Positions 15,621-23,954 of a stretch of DNA of 64,000 nucleotides are shown piece after piece; position 1 is the stretch's first letter; each line of letters starts with the position of its first letter. The notes under the pieces were generated by a model that was not told the origin of the DNA, did no database searches, and saw nothing but the letters and a program-made list of their open reading frames with translations. This DNA comes from Actinomycetospora straminea. Its GTDB lineage: Bacteria; Actinomycetota; Actinomycetes; Mycobacteriales; Pseudonocardiaceae. The stretch spans positions 248,001-312,000 of the forward strand of contig NZ_JAQZAN010000004.1 of the NCBI RefSeq assembly GCF_028737255.1. Direction: 5' to 3'. Both the position numbers and the translations under genes were made by a program.

Positions 15621-17548
15621 GACCGCGCCAGCGGGACGAACGCGTCCAGCGCGGAGGCGTCGGCCAGCGAGTCGCGGGAGGCGACGGCGTCGGGGTCGGC
15701 GCCGAGCAGGATCCGCTTGGCGGGCACCTCGAGCTTCTTGCCGGTGCGGGTGCGCGGCACGGCGGGGATCGCGTGGACGTGGTCGGGGACGTGGCGGGGC
15801 GAGAGCGCGGAGCGCAGCTCGGCGCGGACCCGGGCGACGAGCGCGTCGTCGACCTGCTGCCCGGGCGCCGGCACCACGAACAGCAGCAGCTCGCCCGGGC
15901 CGCCGGCCGGGTCCTCGAGGTGCACGACGAGGCTGTCGGCGACCTCGGGCATCTCCTCGACGACGGCGTAGAACTCCGCGGTCCCGAGCCGCACGCCGCC
16001 GCGGTTGAGCGTCGCGTCGGAGCGCCCGGAGACGACGACCGAGCCCGACGGGGCGAACCGCACCCAGTCGCCGTGGCGCCAGACGCCGGGGTAGGTGTCG
16101 AAGTAGGCCGCGCGCAGCCGCGAGCCGTCGGGGTCGTTCCAGAAGCAGAGCGGCATCGACGGCATCGGCGCGCGGATGACGAGCTCGCCGCGCTCGCCGA
16201 CGACCTCGTGGCCGTCCGGGTCGAAGGCGGCCGCGTCGACCCCGAGCTCCGGGCCGGAGATCTCGCCCTCGACCACCTCCTGCCACGGCCCGCCCTGGAC
16301 GATGCCGGTGCAGACGTCGGTGCCGCCGCTGCCGACGAGCAGCAGGACGTCGGGGCCGAACTCCTCGGCGACCCAGCGGTAGCCCTCGGGCGGCAGCGGG
16401 CTGCCGGCCACGCAGACCTGGCGCAGGGGCCCGAGATCGTTCTCGCGCGCGGGGTGGACGCCCTGGGCTCGGCACGCCATGAGGAAGCCGGGGGAGGCGC
16501 CGAAGTGCGTCGCCCCGGCCCGCGCGGCCAGCCGCCACTGCCAGGACACGTCGGGGTGCAGCGGATTGCCGTCGACGAGGATCAGCGTCGCGCGGTGCAG
16601 CAGGCCGCTGACCAGCGCGTTCCACATCATCCAGGCGGTCGTCGTGAACCAGAGCATCCGATCGCCGGGCTGCACGTCCCACGCGAGGCCGTGGTTCTTG
16701 AGGTGCTCGACGGTGATGCCGCCGTGCCCGTGGACGATCGCCTTCGGCGGGCCGGTGGTGCCCGAGGAGAAGAGCACCACGAGCGGGTGGTCGAACGGGA
16801 CCGCGTCGTAGGCGGGCTCGGCGGGGGTGCCGACGAGCTCGTCCCACGGCGTCGCGTCCGGCACCGAGCCGGGGCCGTAGGGGATCGCGACGACGTGGCG
16901 CACGGTCGGCAGCGCGGCGCGGACGGTCGCGACCTCGTCGGTGCGGTCGATGGGCTTGTCGCCGTAGACGTAGCCGCCGACCGCGAGCAGGACCGCCGGC
17001 TCGATCTGCGCGAACCGGTCGACCACGCTGCGCGCCCCGAACTCGGGCGCGCACGAGGCCCACACCGCGCCCAGGCTCGCCGCGGCGAGGTGGGCGACGA
17101 CGGTCTCGGGGATGTTCGGGGCGTAGGCGACGACCCGGTCGCCGCGGCGGACCCCGAGGCGCTGGAGGCCCGCGCGGGCCCGGGCCACGCCGTCGCGCAG
17201 CTCGGCCCACGTCCAGGTCCGGTCGTCGCGAGTCTGGGAGTGGGCGAGGAGGGCCGGGCCGTCGGGGTCGACGCCGTCGTGCGCCAGGGCCTGCTCGGCG
17301 TAGTTCAGCGTGGCGCCCGGGAACCACTGCGCGCCCGGCATCTCCCGCTGCGCAAGCACGGCGGCCGGGGCGTCGTGGAAGCGCACGCCGAAGAAGTCGG
17401 CGACCGCGGACCAGAAGCCGTCGAGGTCGGTGACCGACCAGTGGTGCAGGGCGGCGTAGTCGTCGAACCGCAGCCCCCGCTCGCTCGCGAGGTACGCGAC
17501 GAAGCGGGCGGTGACGGTGCCCTCGGGCGGCGGAGTCGGGGGCGCCAT
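15617..17548 (-). CDS. acetoacetyl-CoA synthetase-like CoA ligase
   Basis: A 643-residue adenylate-forming enzyme that activates a short-chain acid with ATP and CoA. The N-terminal acetyl-CoA-synthetase-type extension (GAQWFPGATLNYAEQAL) and overall length match acetoacetate–CoA ligases. VVLFSSGTTGPPKAIVHGHGG is the P-loop, GSGGTDVCTG the adenine-binding motif, and RTRTGKKLEVPAKRIL near the C-terminus holds the catalytic lysine. Its ATG shares one base with the crotonase stop (TGATG). It probably channels a keto acid formed in the pathway into CoA metabolism; that is inferred. Confidence 0.88.
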   Translation of the reverse strand: MAPPTPPPEGTVTARFVAYLASERGLRFDDYAALHHWSVTDLDGFWSAVADFFGVRFHDAPAAVLAQREMPGAQWFPGATLNYAEQALAHDGVDPDGPALLAHSQTRDDRTWTWAELRDGVARARAGLQRLGVRRGDRVVAYAPNIPETVVAHLAAASLGAVWASCAPEFGARSVVDRFAQIEPAVLLAVGGYVYGDKPIDRTDEVATVRAALPTVRHVVAIPYGPGSVPDATPWDELVGTPAEPAYDAVPFDHPLVVLFSSGTTGPPKAIVHGHGGITVEHLKNHGLAWDVQPGDRMLWFTTTAWMMWNALVSGLLHRATLILVDGNPLHPDVSWQWRLAARAGATHFGASPGFLMACRAQGVHPARENDLGPLRQVCVAGSPLPPEGYRWVAEEFGPDVLLLVGSGGTDVCTGIVQGGPWQEVVEGEISGPELGVDAAAFDPDGHEVVGERGELVIRAPMPSMPLCFWNDPDGSRLRAAYFDTYPGVWRHGDWVRFAPSGSVVVSGRSDATLNRGGVRLGTAEFYAVVEEMPEVADSLVVHLEDPAGGPGELLLFVVPAPGQQVDDALVARVRAELRSALSPRHVPDHVHAIPAVPRTRTGKKLEVPAKRILLGADPDAVASRDSLADASALDAFVPLARS

Positions 17549-18339
17549 CAGCGGACCTTCCCGGCGCGGCCGGCGAGGAAGGCCGTCATGCGGTCCTGGG
17601 CCTCGCTGCTGCTCGAGGAGATCGCGGCCATGAGCGCCTCCATGAGGTAGCCCTCCTCGTCGCGGGCGGCGGCGATGCGGGGCAGGGCCTGCAGGACGGC
17701 GAACGTGCTGACCGGCGGGTTCTCGGCGACGCGGTGGGCCAGCTCGAGGGCCTTCGCGAAGCCGCCGCCCGGCTCGGTCCGGTAGGTGGCGACGCCGAGG
17801 GCGAGCGCCTCCTCGGCGTCGAGGACGCGGCCGGTGAGCATCATGTCGGTCATCCGCGGCACCCCGATGAGCTTGGGGATGCGCACCGACCCGCCGCCGC
17901 CGACGAACAGGCCGTGCCGGCCCTCGGGCAGCGCGAAGAACGCGCTGGGCTCGGCGACGCGGATGTGGGTGGCCGCCGCGAGCTCCAGCCCGCCACCGAC
18001 GACGGCGCCCTTGAGCACGGTGACGACCGGCAGGCGGCCGTGCTCGATGCGGTCGAAGACGCGGTGCCAGAACCGGGAGTGCTCGACCCCGGTGACGGCG
18101 TCGGTGGCGCCGAGCTCGGCGAGGTCGAGGCCCGCGCAGAAGTGGTCGCCCTCGGCGTCGAGGACCACGGCGCGCACGTCGGCCGGCGGCGCGGTGAAGA
18201 ACGTCTCGAGGCCGCGCACGGTGGTGTCGTCGAGCGCGTTGCGCTTGGCGGGCCGGGCGAGCCGCAGGACGGCGACCGGCCCGTCGCGGTGGAGGCTCAG
18301 GGACCGGGGCAGCAGGGACGCGACCTGGGAATCGTTCAT
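17548..18339 (-). CDS. enoyl-CoA hydratase/isomerase family protein
   Basis: A 263-residue crotonase-fold enzyme. The oxyanion-hole segments are DHFCAGLDLAEL and GAVVGGGLELAAATHIRVAE; the second lies where crotonases carry a catalytic glutamate, and LPEGRHGLFVGGGGSVRIP follows. Members hydrate, isomerise or cleave enoyl- and ketoacyl-CoA thioesters. In this operon hydration of the enoyl-CoA made by the upstream ligase, before the dehydrogenase, is the simplest reading. The ATG overlaps the ligase stop and GGAGGAGT precedes it. Confidence 0.88.
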   Translation of the reverse strand: MNDSQVASLLPRSLSLHRDGPVAVLRLARPAKRNALDDTTVRGLETFFTAPPADVRAVVLDAEGDHFCAGLDLAELGATDAVTGVEHSRFWHRVFDRIEHGRLPVVTVLKGAVVGGGLELAAATHIRVAEPSAFFALPEGRHGLFVGGGGSVRIPKLIGVPRMTDMMLTGRVLDAEEALALGVATYRTEPGGGFAKALELAHRVAENPPVSTFAVLQALPRIAAARDEEGYLMEALMAAISSSSSEAQDRMTAFLAGRAGKVR

Positions 18340-19868
18340 CGGACTCCTCCCGCGGCGGGGACCGCACGCCCCCGCAGCTCCACACGACGGATCTTGCCGG
18401 TCGCGTTGCGGGGCAGCGCGTCGACGGCGACCAGGTACTTCGGGATCTTGTAGCGCGCCAGGTGCGCCTCGAGGTGGGCGCGCAGCGCCTCCTCGTCGAG
18501 CTCCCGGCCCGGGCGCAGCTGCACGTAGGCGGCGCCGACCTCGCCCCAGCGCTCGTCGGGCACCCCCACGACGGCGGCGTCGGCGACCTCGTCGCGCCGG
18601 ACGAGGACGGCCTCGACCTCCGCGGGGTAGACGTTCTCGCCGCCGGAGATGATGACGTCCTTGACCCGGTCGACCACGTCGGCCCAGCCGTCGTCGTCGA
18701 CGCGCAGGACGTCGCCGGTGCGGAACCAGTCGCCGTCGACGAACGCGGCCGCGGACTCGGCGGGGCGCTCCCAGTAGCCGCCGAAGACGTGCGGGCCGCG
18801 GACGAGCAGCTCGGCGGGCTCGCCGGCCAGGTCGTCGCGGACGCCGTCGCGCAGCATCGCGGTGTCGGTGAAGAAGTGCGGGACGCCGACCGAGACGGGG
18901 CGGCCGGGGTCGCCCTCGCGGGGCACCATGCACACGCCCGGCGACGCCTCGGTCATCCCGTAGCCCTGCTGCAGGCGCACGCCGCGCTCGAGCCAGGCGC
19001 GGGCGACGCGCTCCTGCACGGGCGAGCCGCCGTAGAGCACCGTGTGCAGCGTGCCGAGCTCCGCGGCCTCCCAGCCCGGGTCCTCGACCATCATCTGCAG
19101 CATCGTCGGCACCGCGGAGAAGCTCGTGATGCCCGCGGCGCCGATGCGGGCGAGCACGGCGCCCGGGTCGAAGCGGGGGAGCGGTTCGACCGACCCGCCC
19201 TTGAGCAGGGTCGGCAGGGTGATCTGGCCGAGGCCCACGCAGTGGAACAGCGGCGCGATGCACAGGGCGCGGTCGGTGCTCGTGACGTCGGTGTCCGCGA
19301 GCTGGTTGATCGTGTTCCAGGTGAGGTTGCCGTGGCTGAGGACCGCGGCCTTCGGGCGCCCGGTGGTGCCCGAGGTGTAGAGGAGGATCGCGGGGCTCTC
19401 GGGGCCGACGTCGGGCGCGTCGTCGAGCGCGGGGCCGCGGCTCGCGACATCCTCGAAGCCGGTGTCGGTCCAGGTCACCGGGCAGGACGGGGCGGCCGCC
19501 GCCACGAGCGCCGCGGCGTCCTCGCCGGCGACGAGGAGCGCGGCGCCGGAGTCGGCGAGCATGTAGGCGATCTCGGCGGGGGCGAGACGGTGGTTGAGGG
19601 GAACGACGATCGCGCCGAGGCGCCAGACCGCGAAGAAGGTCTCGAGCACGCTCACGGCGTTGACGCCGACCTGGGCGACCCGGTCGCCGGGCCCGACGCC
19701 CCGGGCGCGCAGGTCCGCGGCGAGGCGGTCGACGCGCGCGGCGAGCTCGCCGTAGGTCAGCGTCCGGTCGGGGCCGACGAGCGCCGGGCGGTGCGCGGCG
19801 GCCCGCGCCCGGCGGGCCGGCCACGTCCCCAATCCGGGGACGAGGGCAGCGCGCGGCGTCGCGCTCAT
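18336..19868 (-). CDS. AMP-forming acyl-CoA / aryl-CoA ligase
   Basis: A 510-residue member of the adenylate-forming ligases. LLYTSGTTGRPKAAVLSHGN is the P-loop, QQGYGMTEASPG the adenine motif, WFRTGDVLRVDDDGW the hinge region, and LPRNATGKIRRVELR carries the catalytic lysine. It is the first gene of the five-gene operon and should activate the substrate acid. The ATG at 19868 follows a GAGGAG site. A near-palindromic operator (19883-19903) overlaps the probable -10 box TAGTAT, so the divergent MarR protein probably represses it. Fatty or phenylpropanoid acids are both possible substrates. Confidence 0.9.
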   Translation of the reverse strand: MSATPRAALVPGLGTWPARRARAAAHRPALVGPDRTLTYGELAARVDRLAADLRARGVGPGDRVAQVGVNAVSVLETFFAVWRLGAIVVPLNHRLAPAEIAYMLADSGAALLVAGEDAAALVAAAAPSCPVTWTDTGFEDVASRGPALDDAPDVGPESPAILLYTSGTTGRPKAAVLSHGNLTWNTINQLADTDVTSTDRALCIAPLFHCVGLGQITLPTLLKGGSVEPLPRFDPGAVLARIGAAGITSFSAVPTMLQMMVEDPGWEAAELGTLHTVLYGGSPVQERVARAWLERGVRLQQGYGMTEASPGVCMVPREGDPGRPVSVGVPHFFTDTAMLRDGVRDDLAGEPAELLVRGPHVFGGYWERPAESAAAFVDGDWFRTGDVLRVDDDGWADVVDRVKDVIISGGENVYPAEVEAVLVRRDEVADAAVVGVPDERWGEVGAAYVQLRPGRELDEEALRAHLEAHLARYKIPKYLVAVDALPRNATGKIRRVELRGRAVPAAGGVR

Positions 19869-19882
19869 GGCAGACTCCTCGA

Positions 19883-19903
19883 AGTATCAGGAATCTTGAT
19901 ACT
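19883..19903. promoter_or_regulatory. MarR-type operator, 21-base near-palindrome
   Basis: AGTATCA (19883-19889) and TGATACT (19897-19903) are a perfect inverted repeat, and the seven bases between them are nearly symmetric, with a single mismatch. It lies 15 bases upstream of the ligase ATG, within the intergenic region shared with marR, and overlaps TAGTAT, a plausible minus-strand -10 box. Size and symmetry fit a MarR dimer site. Confidence 0.75.
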
Positions 19904-19944
19904 AGAACGCGTCCCGCGCGAGCGGAAGTGGATGGGGGGCGACG

Positions 19945-20391
19945 GTGGCGGCACCGGGCGAGCGGGGGGAGTCGGCCTCGGGACCGTCGCTGCTCTACGC
20001 GGTCAAGCAGGTCGAGCTCGCGGTGCGGGCGCGTCTCGACGACCTGCTGCGCGGCACCGGCGTGACGGTGCCGCAGTGGACCGCCCTGACCGTCCTCGCC
20101 CGCCGTGAGGGGCAGACCGGCGCGGAGCTCGCCCGCAACGCGTTCGTGAGCCCGCAGGCGATGGGCGACCTGCTCGCCGCCCTCGAGCGCGGGCACTGGA
20201 TCACCCGCACCCCCGACCCCACCCACGGGCGCCGCGTGCTCATCGGGCTCTCCGACGAGGGCCGCGCGCTGCTCGCCCGCGTCGAACCCGGCGCCGCGGA
20301 CGTCGAGGAGCGCATGGTCACCGGCCTCGCCCCCGACGACCGCGCCGCCCTGCGCACCCTGCTCAACCGCTGCCGCACCAACCTCATGTGA
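19945..20391 (+). CDS. MarR family transcriptional regulator
   Basis: A 148-residue winged-helix regulator. The recognition region is AELARNAFVSPQAMGDLLAALE, followed by the wing TRTPDPTHGRRVLIGLSDEG. N- and C-terminal helices form the dimer interface. It is divergent from the five-gene CoA-ester operon and should bind the near-palindrome between them, releasing it when a ligand (often a CoA thioester in catabolic clusters) accumulates. The GTG at 19945 is preceded by a G-rich site. The last codons lie within a long inverted repeat shared with the paaX end. Confidence 0.92.
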   Translation: MAAPGERGESASGPSLLYAVKQVELAVRARLDDLLRGTGVTVPQWTALTVLARREGQTGAELARNAFVSPQAMGDLLAALERGHWITRTPDPTHGRRVLIGLSDEGRALLARVEPGAADVEERMVTGLAPDDRAALRTLLNRCRTNLM

Positions 20392-20430
20392 GTGCTTTTC
20401 ACGGCTGTAGCCGTGAAAAGTACTCACATG
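20385..20430. terminator. 46-base symmetric terminator covering both convergent stop codons
   Basis: Two 22-base arms around a GT loop pair with one mismatch (20385-20406 with 20409-20430). The arms include ATGTGA on each strand, so the final Met codon and TGA stop of marR (plus) and of paaX (minus) are both part of the stem. The structure is symmetric and should act in both directions; each strand has a CTTTTC stretch in the stem rather than a downstream U-tract. Confidence 0.85.
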
Positions 20431-21308
20431 GGCCGGTCGGTCGCCTCCTCGTCGGGGATGACGTCGAGGGCGGCGGCGCCGGCGCGGGCGCCGGGCTCGA
20501 AGGTCGTGTACAGGTCGCGGAAGAGGGCGTGGGCGGGCTCGGCGGGCCAGTCGAGCGGCAGGTGGCGCCGGGGCAGCCGGGGGTCGCGGCGGATCGCCTG
20601 GAGCCAGTCGGTCTGCAGCACGAGCTGCGCCGCGAGCGGGTCGGGCAGGTGCGGGCGCGTCGCCGGGTCGCCCCAGCGGGCCCGGAACGCTTGGTAGCGC
20701 GCGGCGAGCGCCGGCAGGTCCCAGGCGTCGCGGACCAGCGCGTCGACGTCGGTCCCGTCCAGCGCCCGCGCCCCGAACGCGCGCAGCCGCCCGTCCAGGC
20801 CGAGGCCCTCGGCGAGCGCCCGCACGTCGACGTCCCCCGGCGCGATCCACAGCCCGCCCTGCAACGGCCCGAACCCGGCCCAGGACAGGCGCGCACGCAG
20901 CAGGTGCCGCTCGCGGGCCCAGGCCTCGGGCAGCGAGAACGACAGCAGCGTCCACGACCCGTCCCAGTGGGTGTTGACGACGTCGGTGCGCCAGATCCGG
21001 GCGTCGCCGTCGCGCAGGACCTCGCGGGTGACGGGCGTCGGGCCGACGTAGACCTGCCGGCCGCGGCGCACGCGGTGGATCTGGTCGCGGCGCGCCATGC
21101 GGCTGACCGTCGAGCGGGTCGCGTGCTCGGAGACCCCGGCGCGGCCGAGGACGTCGACGAGGCTGCTCGTGGCCACGTGCACGCCGCGGCCGAGCAGGTA
21201 GCCGCCGAGGAAGGTCAGCAGGATCGCCTGGGGGCGGGGCGCGTCGAGGTCCGGCTCGGCGTCGGGCACCCCGGCTTCGACGTCGACCTCGTGCTGCGCC
21301 TCGGACAC
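20424..21308 (-). CDS. PaaX family transcriptional regulator
   Basis: A 294-residue regulator of the PaaX group, whose best-known member represses phenylacetate catabolism in response to phenylacetyl-CoA. The N-terminal winged helix begins about LDAPRPQAILLTFLGGYLLG and contains VSEHATRSTVSRMARRDQI; RRGRQVYVGPTP follows. The middle domain has WTLLSFSLPEAWARERHLLRARL and LQGGLWIAP, and a PaaX C-terminal domain completes it. The GTG start at 21308 gives the family's usual length, though no strong ribosome site is seen. It is divergent from the MFS transporter gene and is a good candidate to control it. Confidence 0.88.
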   Translation of the reverse strand: MSEAQHEVDVEAGVPDAEPDLDAPRPQAILLTFLGGYLLGRGVHVATSSLVDVLGRAGVSEHATRSTVSRMARRDQIHRVRRGRQVYVGPTPVTREVLRDGDARIWRTDVVNTHWDGSWTLLSFSLPEAWARERHLLRARLSWAGFGPLQGGLWIAPGDVDVRALAEGLGLDGRLRAFGARALDGTDVDALVRDAWDLPALAARYQAFRARWGDPATRPHLPDPLAAQLVLQTDWLQAIRRDPRLPRRHLPLDWPAEPAHALFRDLYTTFEPGARAGAAALDVIPDEEATDRPM

Positions 21309-21344
21309 GCGCCGGAGCGTAGCGTCATGATGTTGGGCAGATCG

Positions 21345-21373
21345 TTGACGGTCGTTGGTCAGCTGCCTACATT
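21345..21373 (+). promoter_or_regulatory. sigma-A type promoter of the MFS gene
   Basis: TTGACG (21345-21350) and TACATT (21368-21373) are separated by 17 bases, close to the -35/-10 consensus. The leader would be about 40 bases. GGCAG (21336-21340) and CTGCC (21363-21367) are a spaced inverted repeat flanking the promoter spacer, where a regulator such as the adjacent PaaX could bind. Confidence 0.65.
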
Positions 21374-21419
21374 GGCTCGGACATCCCGTGACCCCGACCA
21401 CACGACGAGGAGGTCCGGC

Positions 21420-22757
21420 GTGGCCGAGGCCGACGCCCGCTCGCGGACCCAGCTCCGGCGGGCGGTGCTGTCCAGCTACCTGGGCAGCGTCATCGAGTAC
21501 TACGACTTCCTGCTCTACGCGACGGCGTCGGCGGTCGTGTTCGCGAAGGTCTTCTTCTCGACGCTCGACCCGCTGGTCGGCACCGTCGCGAGCTTCGGGA
21601 CGCTCGCCACCGGCTACCTCGCGCGGCCCCTCGGAGGCGTGCTCTTCGGGCACTTCGGCGACCGCGTCGGGCGCAAGAAGATGCTGGTCGTGACGATGAC
21701 GCTCATGGGCGTCGTCAGCGTCCTCATCGGCGTGCTGCCCACCTACGCCCAGATCGGCGTGTGGGCACCGATCCTGCTGGTGCTGCTCCGCGTGCTGCAG
21801 GGTGTCGCGGTCGGCGGCGAGTGGGGCGGCGCGGTGCTGATGTCCGCGGAGCACGCGACCTCGCGGCGGGGCCTGTGGGCGAGCTTCACCAACGCCGGCG
21901 CTCCCAGCGGCATGGTGCTCTCCACCGCCGCGCTCGCCGGGGCCGCGGCGGTCGCGGGGGAACAGGGCTTCCTGGCCTGGGGCTGGCGCGTCCCGTTCCT
22001 GCTCAGCGCGGTGCTGCTCGCGGTGGGCCTGTTCGTCCGTGCCCGCGTCGAGGAGACGCCGGTGTTCACCCGCGCGCAGTCCGGGGCGCCCTCGAGGCCC
22101 CCGCTGGTCGAGGTGCTGCGCCGCCCGCGCAACCTCGTCCTCTCGATCGGCATCGGCTTCGGCGCGTTCGTCGCGCAGGGCGTGCTCACGACCTTCGTCA
22201 TCGCCTACGCCGTGCAGGCCGGGTTCGCCCGGCAGACCGTGCTCAACGCGCTCACGATCTCCTCGATCACCGCGGTGTTCGGGATCATCGGCTTCGCGGC
22301 GCTGTCGGACCGCGTCGGGCGCCGGCCCGTCGTGCTCGTCGGGGCGCTGGCGATGACGGTGTGGGCCTTCCTGCTGTTCCCGTTGGTCGACTCCGGGTCC
22401 GCCGCCCTGCTCGTGCTCGGCGTCGTCGTCGGTCAGGGCGTGGTGCACGCGGCGATGTACGGCCCGCTGGCCGCGCTCTACACCGAGCTGTTCTCCACGC
22501 GCGCCCGCTACACCGGCGCCTCGCTGGGCTACCAGATCGCCGGGATCGGCGCGGGCCTCGGCCCGGTCATCTTCGCCGGCGTCCTGCAGGGCACCGGCAG
22601 CCCGGTGCTGGTGTCGGTCGTCATCGCCGCGTGCTGCCTGCTCACCGTGGGATGCGTGCTGGCCGCCGGCGAGACCAGCCACCGCGGGCTCGACGACGCT
22701 GGTGCGGACGACCGGCACGCCGCCGCCCGTCCCCGGGCCGACTCGACGAACGTGTGA
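21420..22757 (+). CDS. MFS transporter, metabolite:H+ symporter (MHS) type
   Basis: A 445-residue inner-membrane carrier with about 12 membrane segments. GHFGDRVGRKKMLVVTMTLMG is the conserved loop between segments 2 and 3, and the early VIEYYDFLLYATASAVVF and VAVGGEWGGAVLM are typical of the MHS subfamily (ShiA, ProP and aromatic-acid carriers). GTG 21420 is preceded by GAGGAGG. Position next to paaX and a CoA-ligase operon suggests uptake of an aromatic or other organic acid; the true substrate cannot be read from the sequence. Confidence 0.9.
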   Translation: MAEADARSRTQLRRAVLSSYLGSVIEYYDFLLYATASAVVFAKVFFSTLDPLVGTVASFGTLATGYLARPLGGVLFGHFGDRVGRKKMLVVTMTLMGVVSVLIGVLPTYAQIGVWAPILLVLLRVLQGVAVGGEWGGAVLMSAEHATSRRGLWASFTNAGAPSGMVLSTAALAGAAAVAGEQGFLAWGWRVPFLLSAVLLAVGLFVRARVEETPVFTRAQSGAPSRPPLVEVLRRPRNLVLSIGIGFGAFVAQGVLTTFVIAYAVQAGFARQTVLNALTISSITAVFGIIGFAALSDRVGRRPVVLVGALAMTVWAFLLFPLVDSGSAALLVLGVVVGQGVVHAAMYGPLAALYTELFSTRARYTGASLGYQIAGIGAGLGPVIFAGVLQGTGSPVLVSVVIAACCLLTVGCVLAAGETSHRGLDDAGADDRHAAARPRADSTNV

Positions 22758-22760
22758 GGG

Positions 22761-23093
22761 TCAGCCGGGTCCGTCGGCGAGCTCGACGTACACCCGGCGC
22801 CAGGGCTGGTCGTCGATCAGCTCCCAGCGGTGGCCGCCGCCGGCGGTGTCGTCGGCCAGGAGGACGTCGCCCGGCCCGAGCACGAAGCTGCTGCCGTCCC
22901 GGGTGGTGAACCGCAGGGTGCCGGTCAGCGTGATGACGTACTGCCGGCACGGGGCGTCGTGCCAGTCCAGGGCGCTGCCCGCCGGCGACTCCTGGGCGTG
23001 GACGCGCCGGGCGCCGCTCGTCTCCGGGAGCCCCGTGTCCACCCGGAACCGGGACTGCCCGTCCTCGGTCCACAGGTGGACGAGGCGGCTCAC
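22761..23093 (-). CDS. small cupin-domain protein
   Basis: A 110-residue single-cupin protein. LDWHDAPCRQYVITLTGTL and GPGDVLLADDTAGGGHRWELI are the two cupin motifs, with metal-type histidines partly kept. The GTG start at 23093 forms a GTGA overlap with the stop of the upstream binding-protein-like gene, which decides it over an in-frame ATG 45 bases earlier. It lies convergent with the MFS gene, three bases apart. Its function, enzymatic or ligand-sensing, is unknown. Confidence 0.75.
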   Translation of the reverse strand: MSRLVHLWTEDGQSRFRVDTGLPETSGARRVHAQESPAGSALDWHDAPCRQYVITLTGTLRFTTRDGSSFVLGPGDVLLADDTAGGGHRWELIDDQPWRRVYVELADGPG

Positions 23094-23839
23094 GACAGCA
23101 CCGCGGTGGTGGTGCCGGGGGCGTCGGTCCCGAGCCACTGCCGGCCGAGGCGGGCGAGGGTGCCGTCACCGCGCAGCTCGTCGAGGACGCCGTCGATCCG
23201 GTCGGCCAGCGCGCCGTCGTCGCGGCGCACGGCCACGCCGATCTCCTCCTGCGTGATGCCGGTCTGGACGACGGCGAGGTCCGGGCGGTCGCGGGTGAGC
23301 CAGCGCATGACCGGCTCGAGCTTCATGAAGCCGTCGATCCGCCCGGCGGCGACGTCGTCCAGCGCGGTGAGGATGTCGTGGTAGGCGTAGTGCCGCACGG
23401 CCGCGATCCGGCCCGTGCGCGCGAGCTCCTCGGCCACCGGCTCGGAGGTGTTGCCGCGCTGCACCCCGACCGTGCCGCCCGCGAGGTCGTCGACGCCGTG
23501 GGCGTCGGGGTGGTGACGCCGGTCGACGACGAGGCTCTGGCCGGAGCGCACGTGCGGGCGGCAGAACCGGGCCAGCGTCCGGCGGTGCGGGGTGATCGTC
23601 GCCCCGGAGGCCACGACGTCGTACTCGTCGCGCTCGAGGCCGGCGAAGATGCCGTCGAAGTCGTCGGCCTCGTAGCGCACGAGCACGTACTCCCGCCCCA
23701 GGCGCCGTGCCACCTCCTGCATGACGGCCGGATCGAAGCCGACGGCGCCGTCCGTGCCGGCCGTGTCCACCGTGCCGTCCAGCTCGAACGGTGGGTCGGG
23801 CAGCGCCGACCCGACCCGCAGCGGGGCGCTCTCGTCCAC
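23090..23839 (-). CDS. family 3 solute-binding-protein-like, without signal peptide
   Basis: A 249-residue protein with the two-lobed fold of polar amino-acid ABC binding proteins: VGFDPAVMQEVARRLG, YDVVASGATITPHRRTLARF, DDLAGGTVGVQRGNTSEPVAEEL and ALADRIDGVLDELRGDGTLARLGRQWLG are the standard blocks. The N-terminus MDESAPLRVGSALPDPPFEL has no signal peptide or lipobox, and no in-frame start upstream would add one. No ABC permease or ATPase lies nearby. It may be a cytoplasmic sensor or enzyme, such as a cyclohexadienyl-dehydratase relative. It is divergent from the ethanolamine permease and coupled to the cupin gene. Confidence 0.75.
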   Translation of the reverse strand: MDESAPLRVGSALPDPPFELDGTVDTAGTDGAVGFDPAVMQEVARRLGREYVLVRYEADDFDGIFAGLERDEYDVVASGATITPHRRTLARFCRPHVRSGQSLVVDRRHHPDAHGVDDLAGGTVGVQRGNTSEPVAEELARTGRIAAVRHYAYHDILTALDDVAAGRIDGFMKLEPVMRWLTRDRPDLAVVQTGITQEEIGVAVRRDDGALADRIDGVLDELRGDGTLARLGRQWLGTDAPGTTTAVLS

Positions 23840-23873
23840 GGGCGACAGCGTGCCGTACGGGACCGCTGGTCGG

Positions 23874-23895
23874 CGATCGTCACCCGATCGTCACC
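23874..23895. promoter_or_regulatory. tandem 11-base repeat upstream of the ethanolamine genes
   Basis: CGATCGTCACC occurs twice back to back (23874-23884 and 23885-23895) between the divergent binding-protein-like gene and the permease. Perfect 11-base spacing puts both on the same helical face, as expected for a regulator site. No regulator gene is adjacent. Confidence 0.5.
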
Positions 23896-23954
23896 CACGG
23901 ACTTCACACCTGCCTCACGCTGTGCGCTCCGGGGGCGAGGGGAAGGGGACGCGG

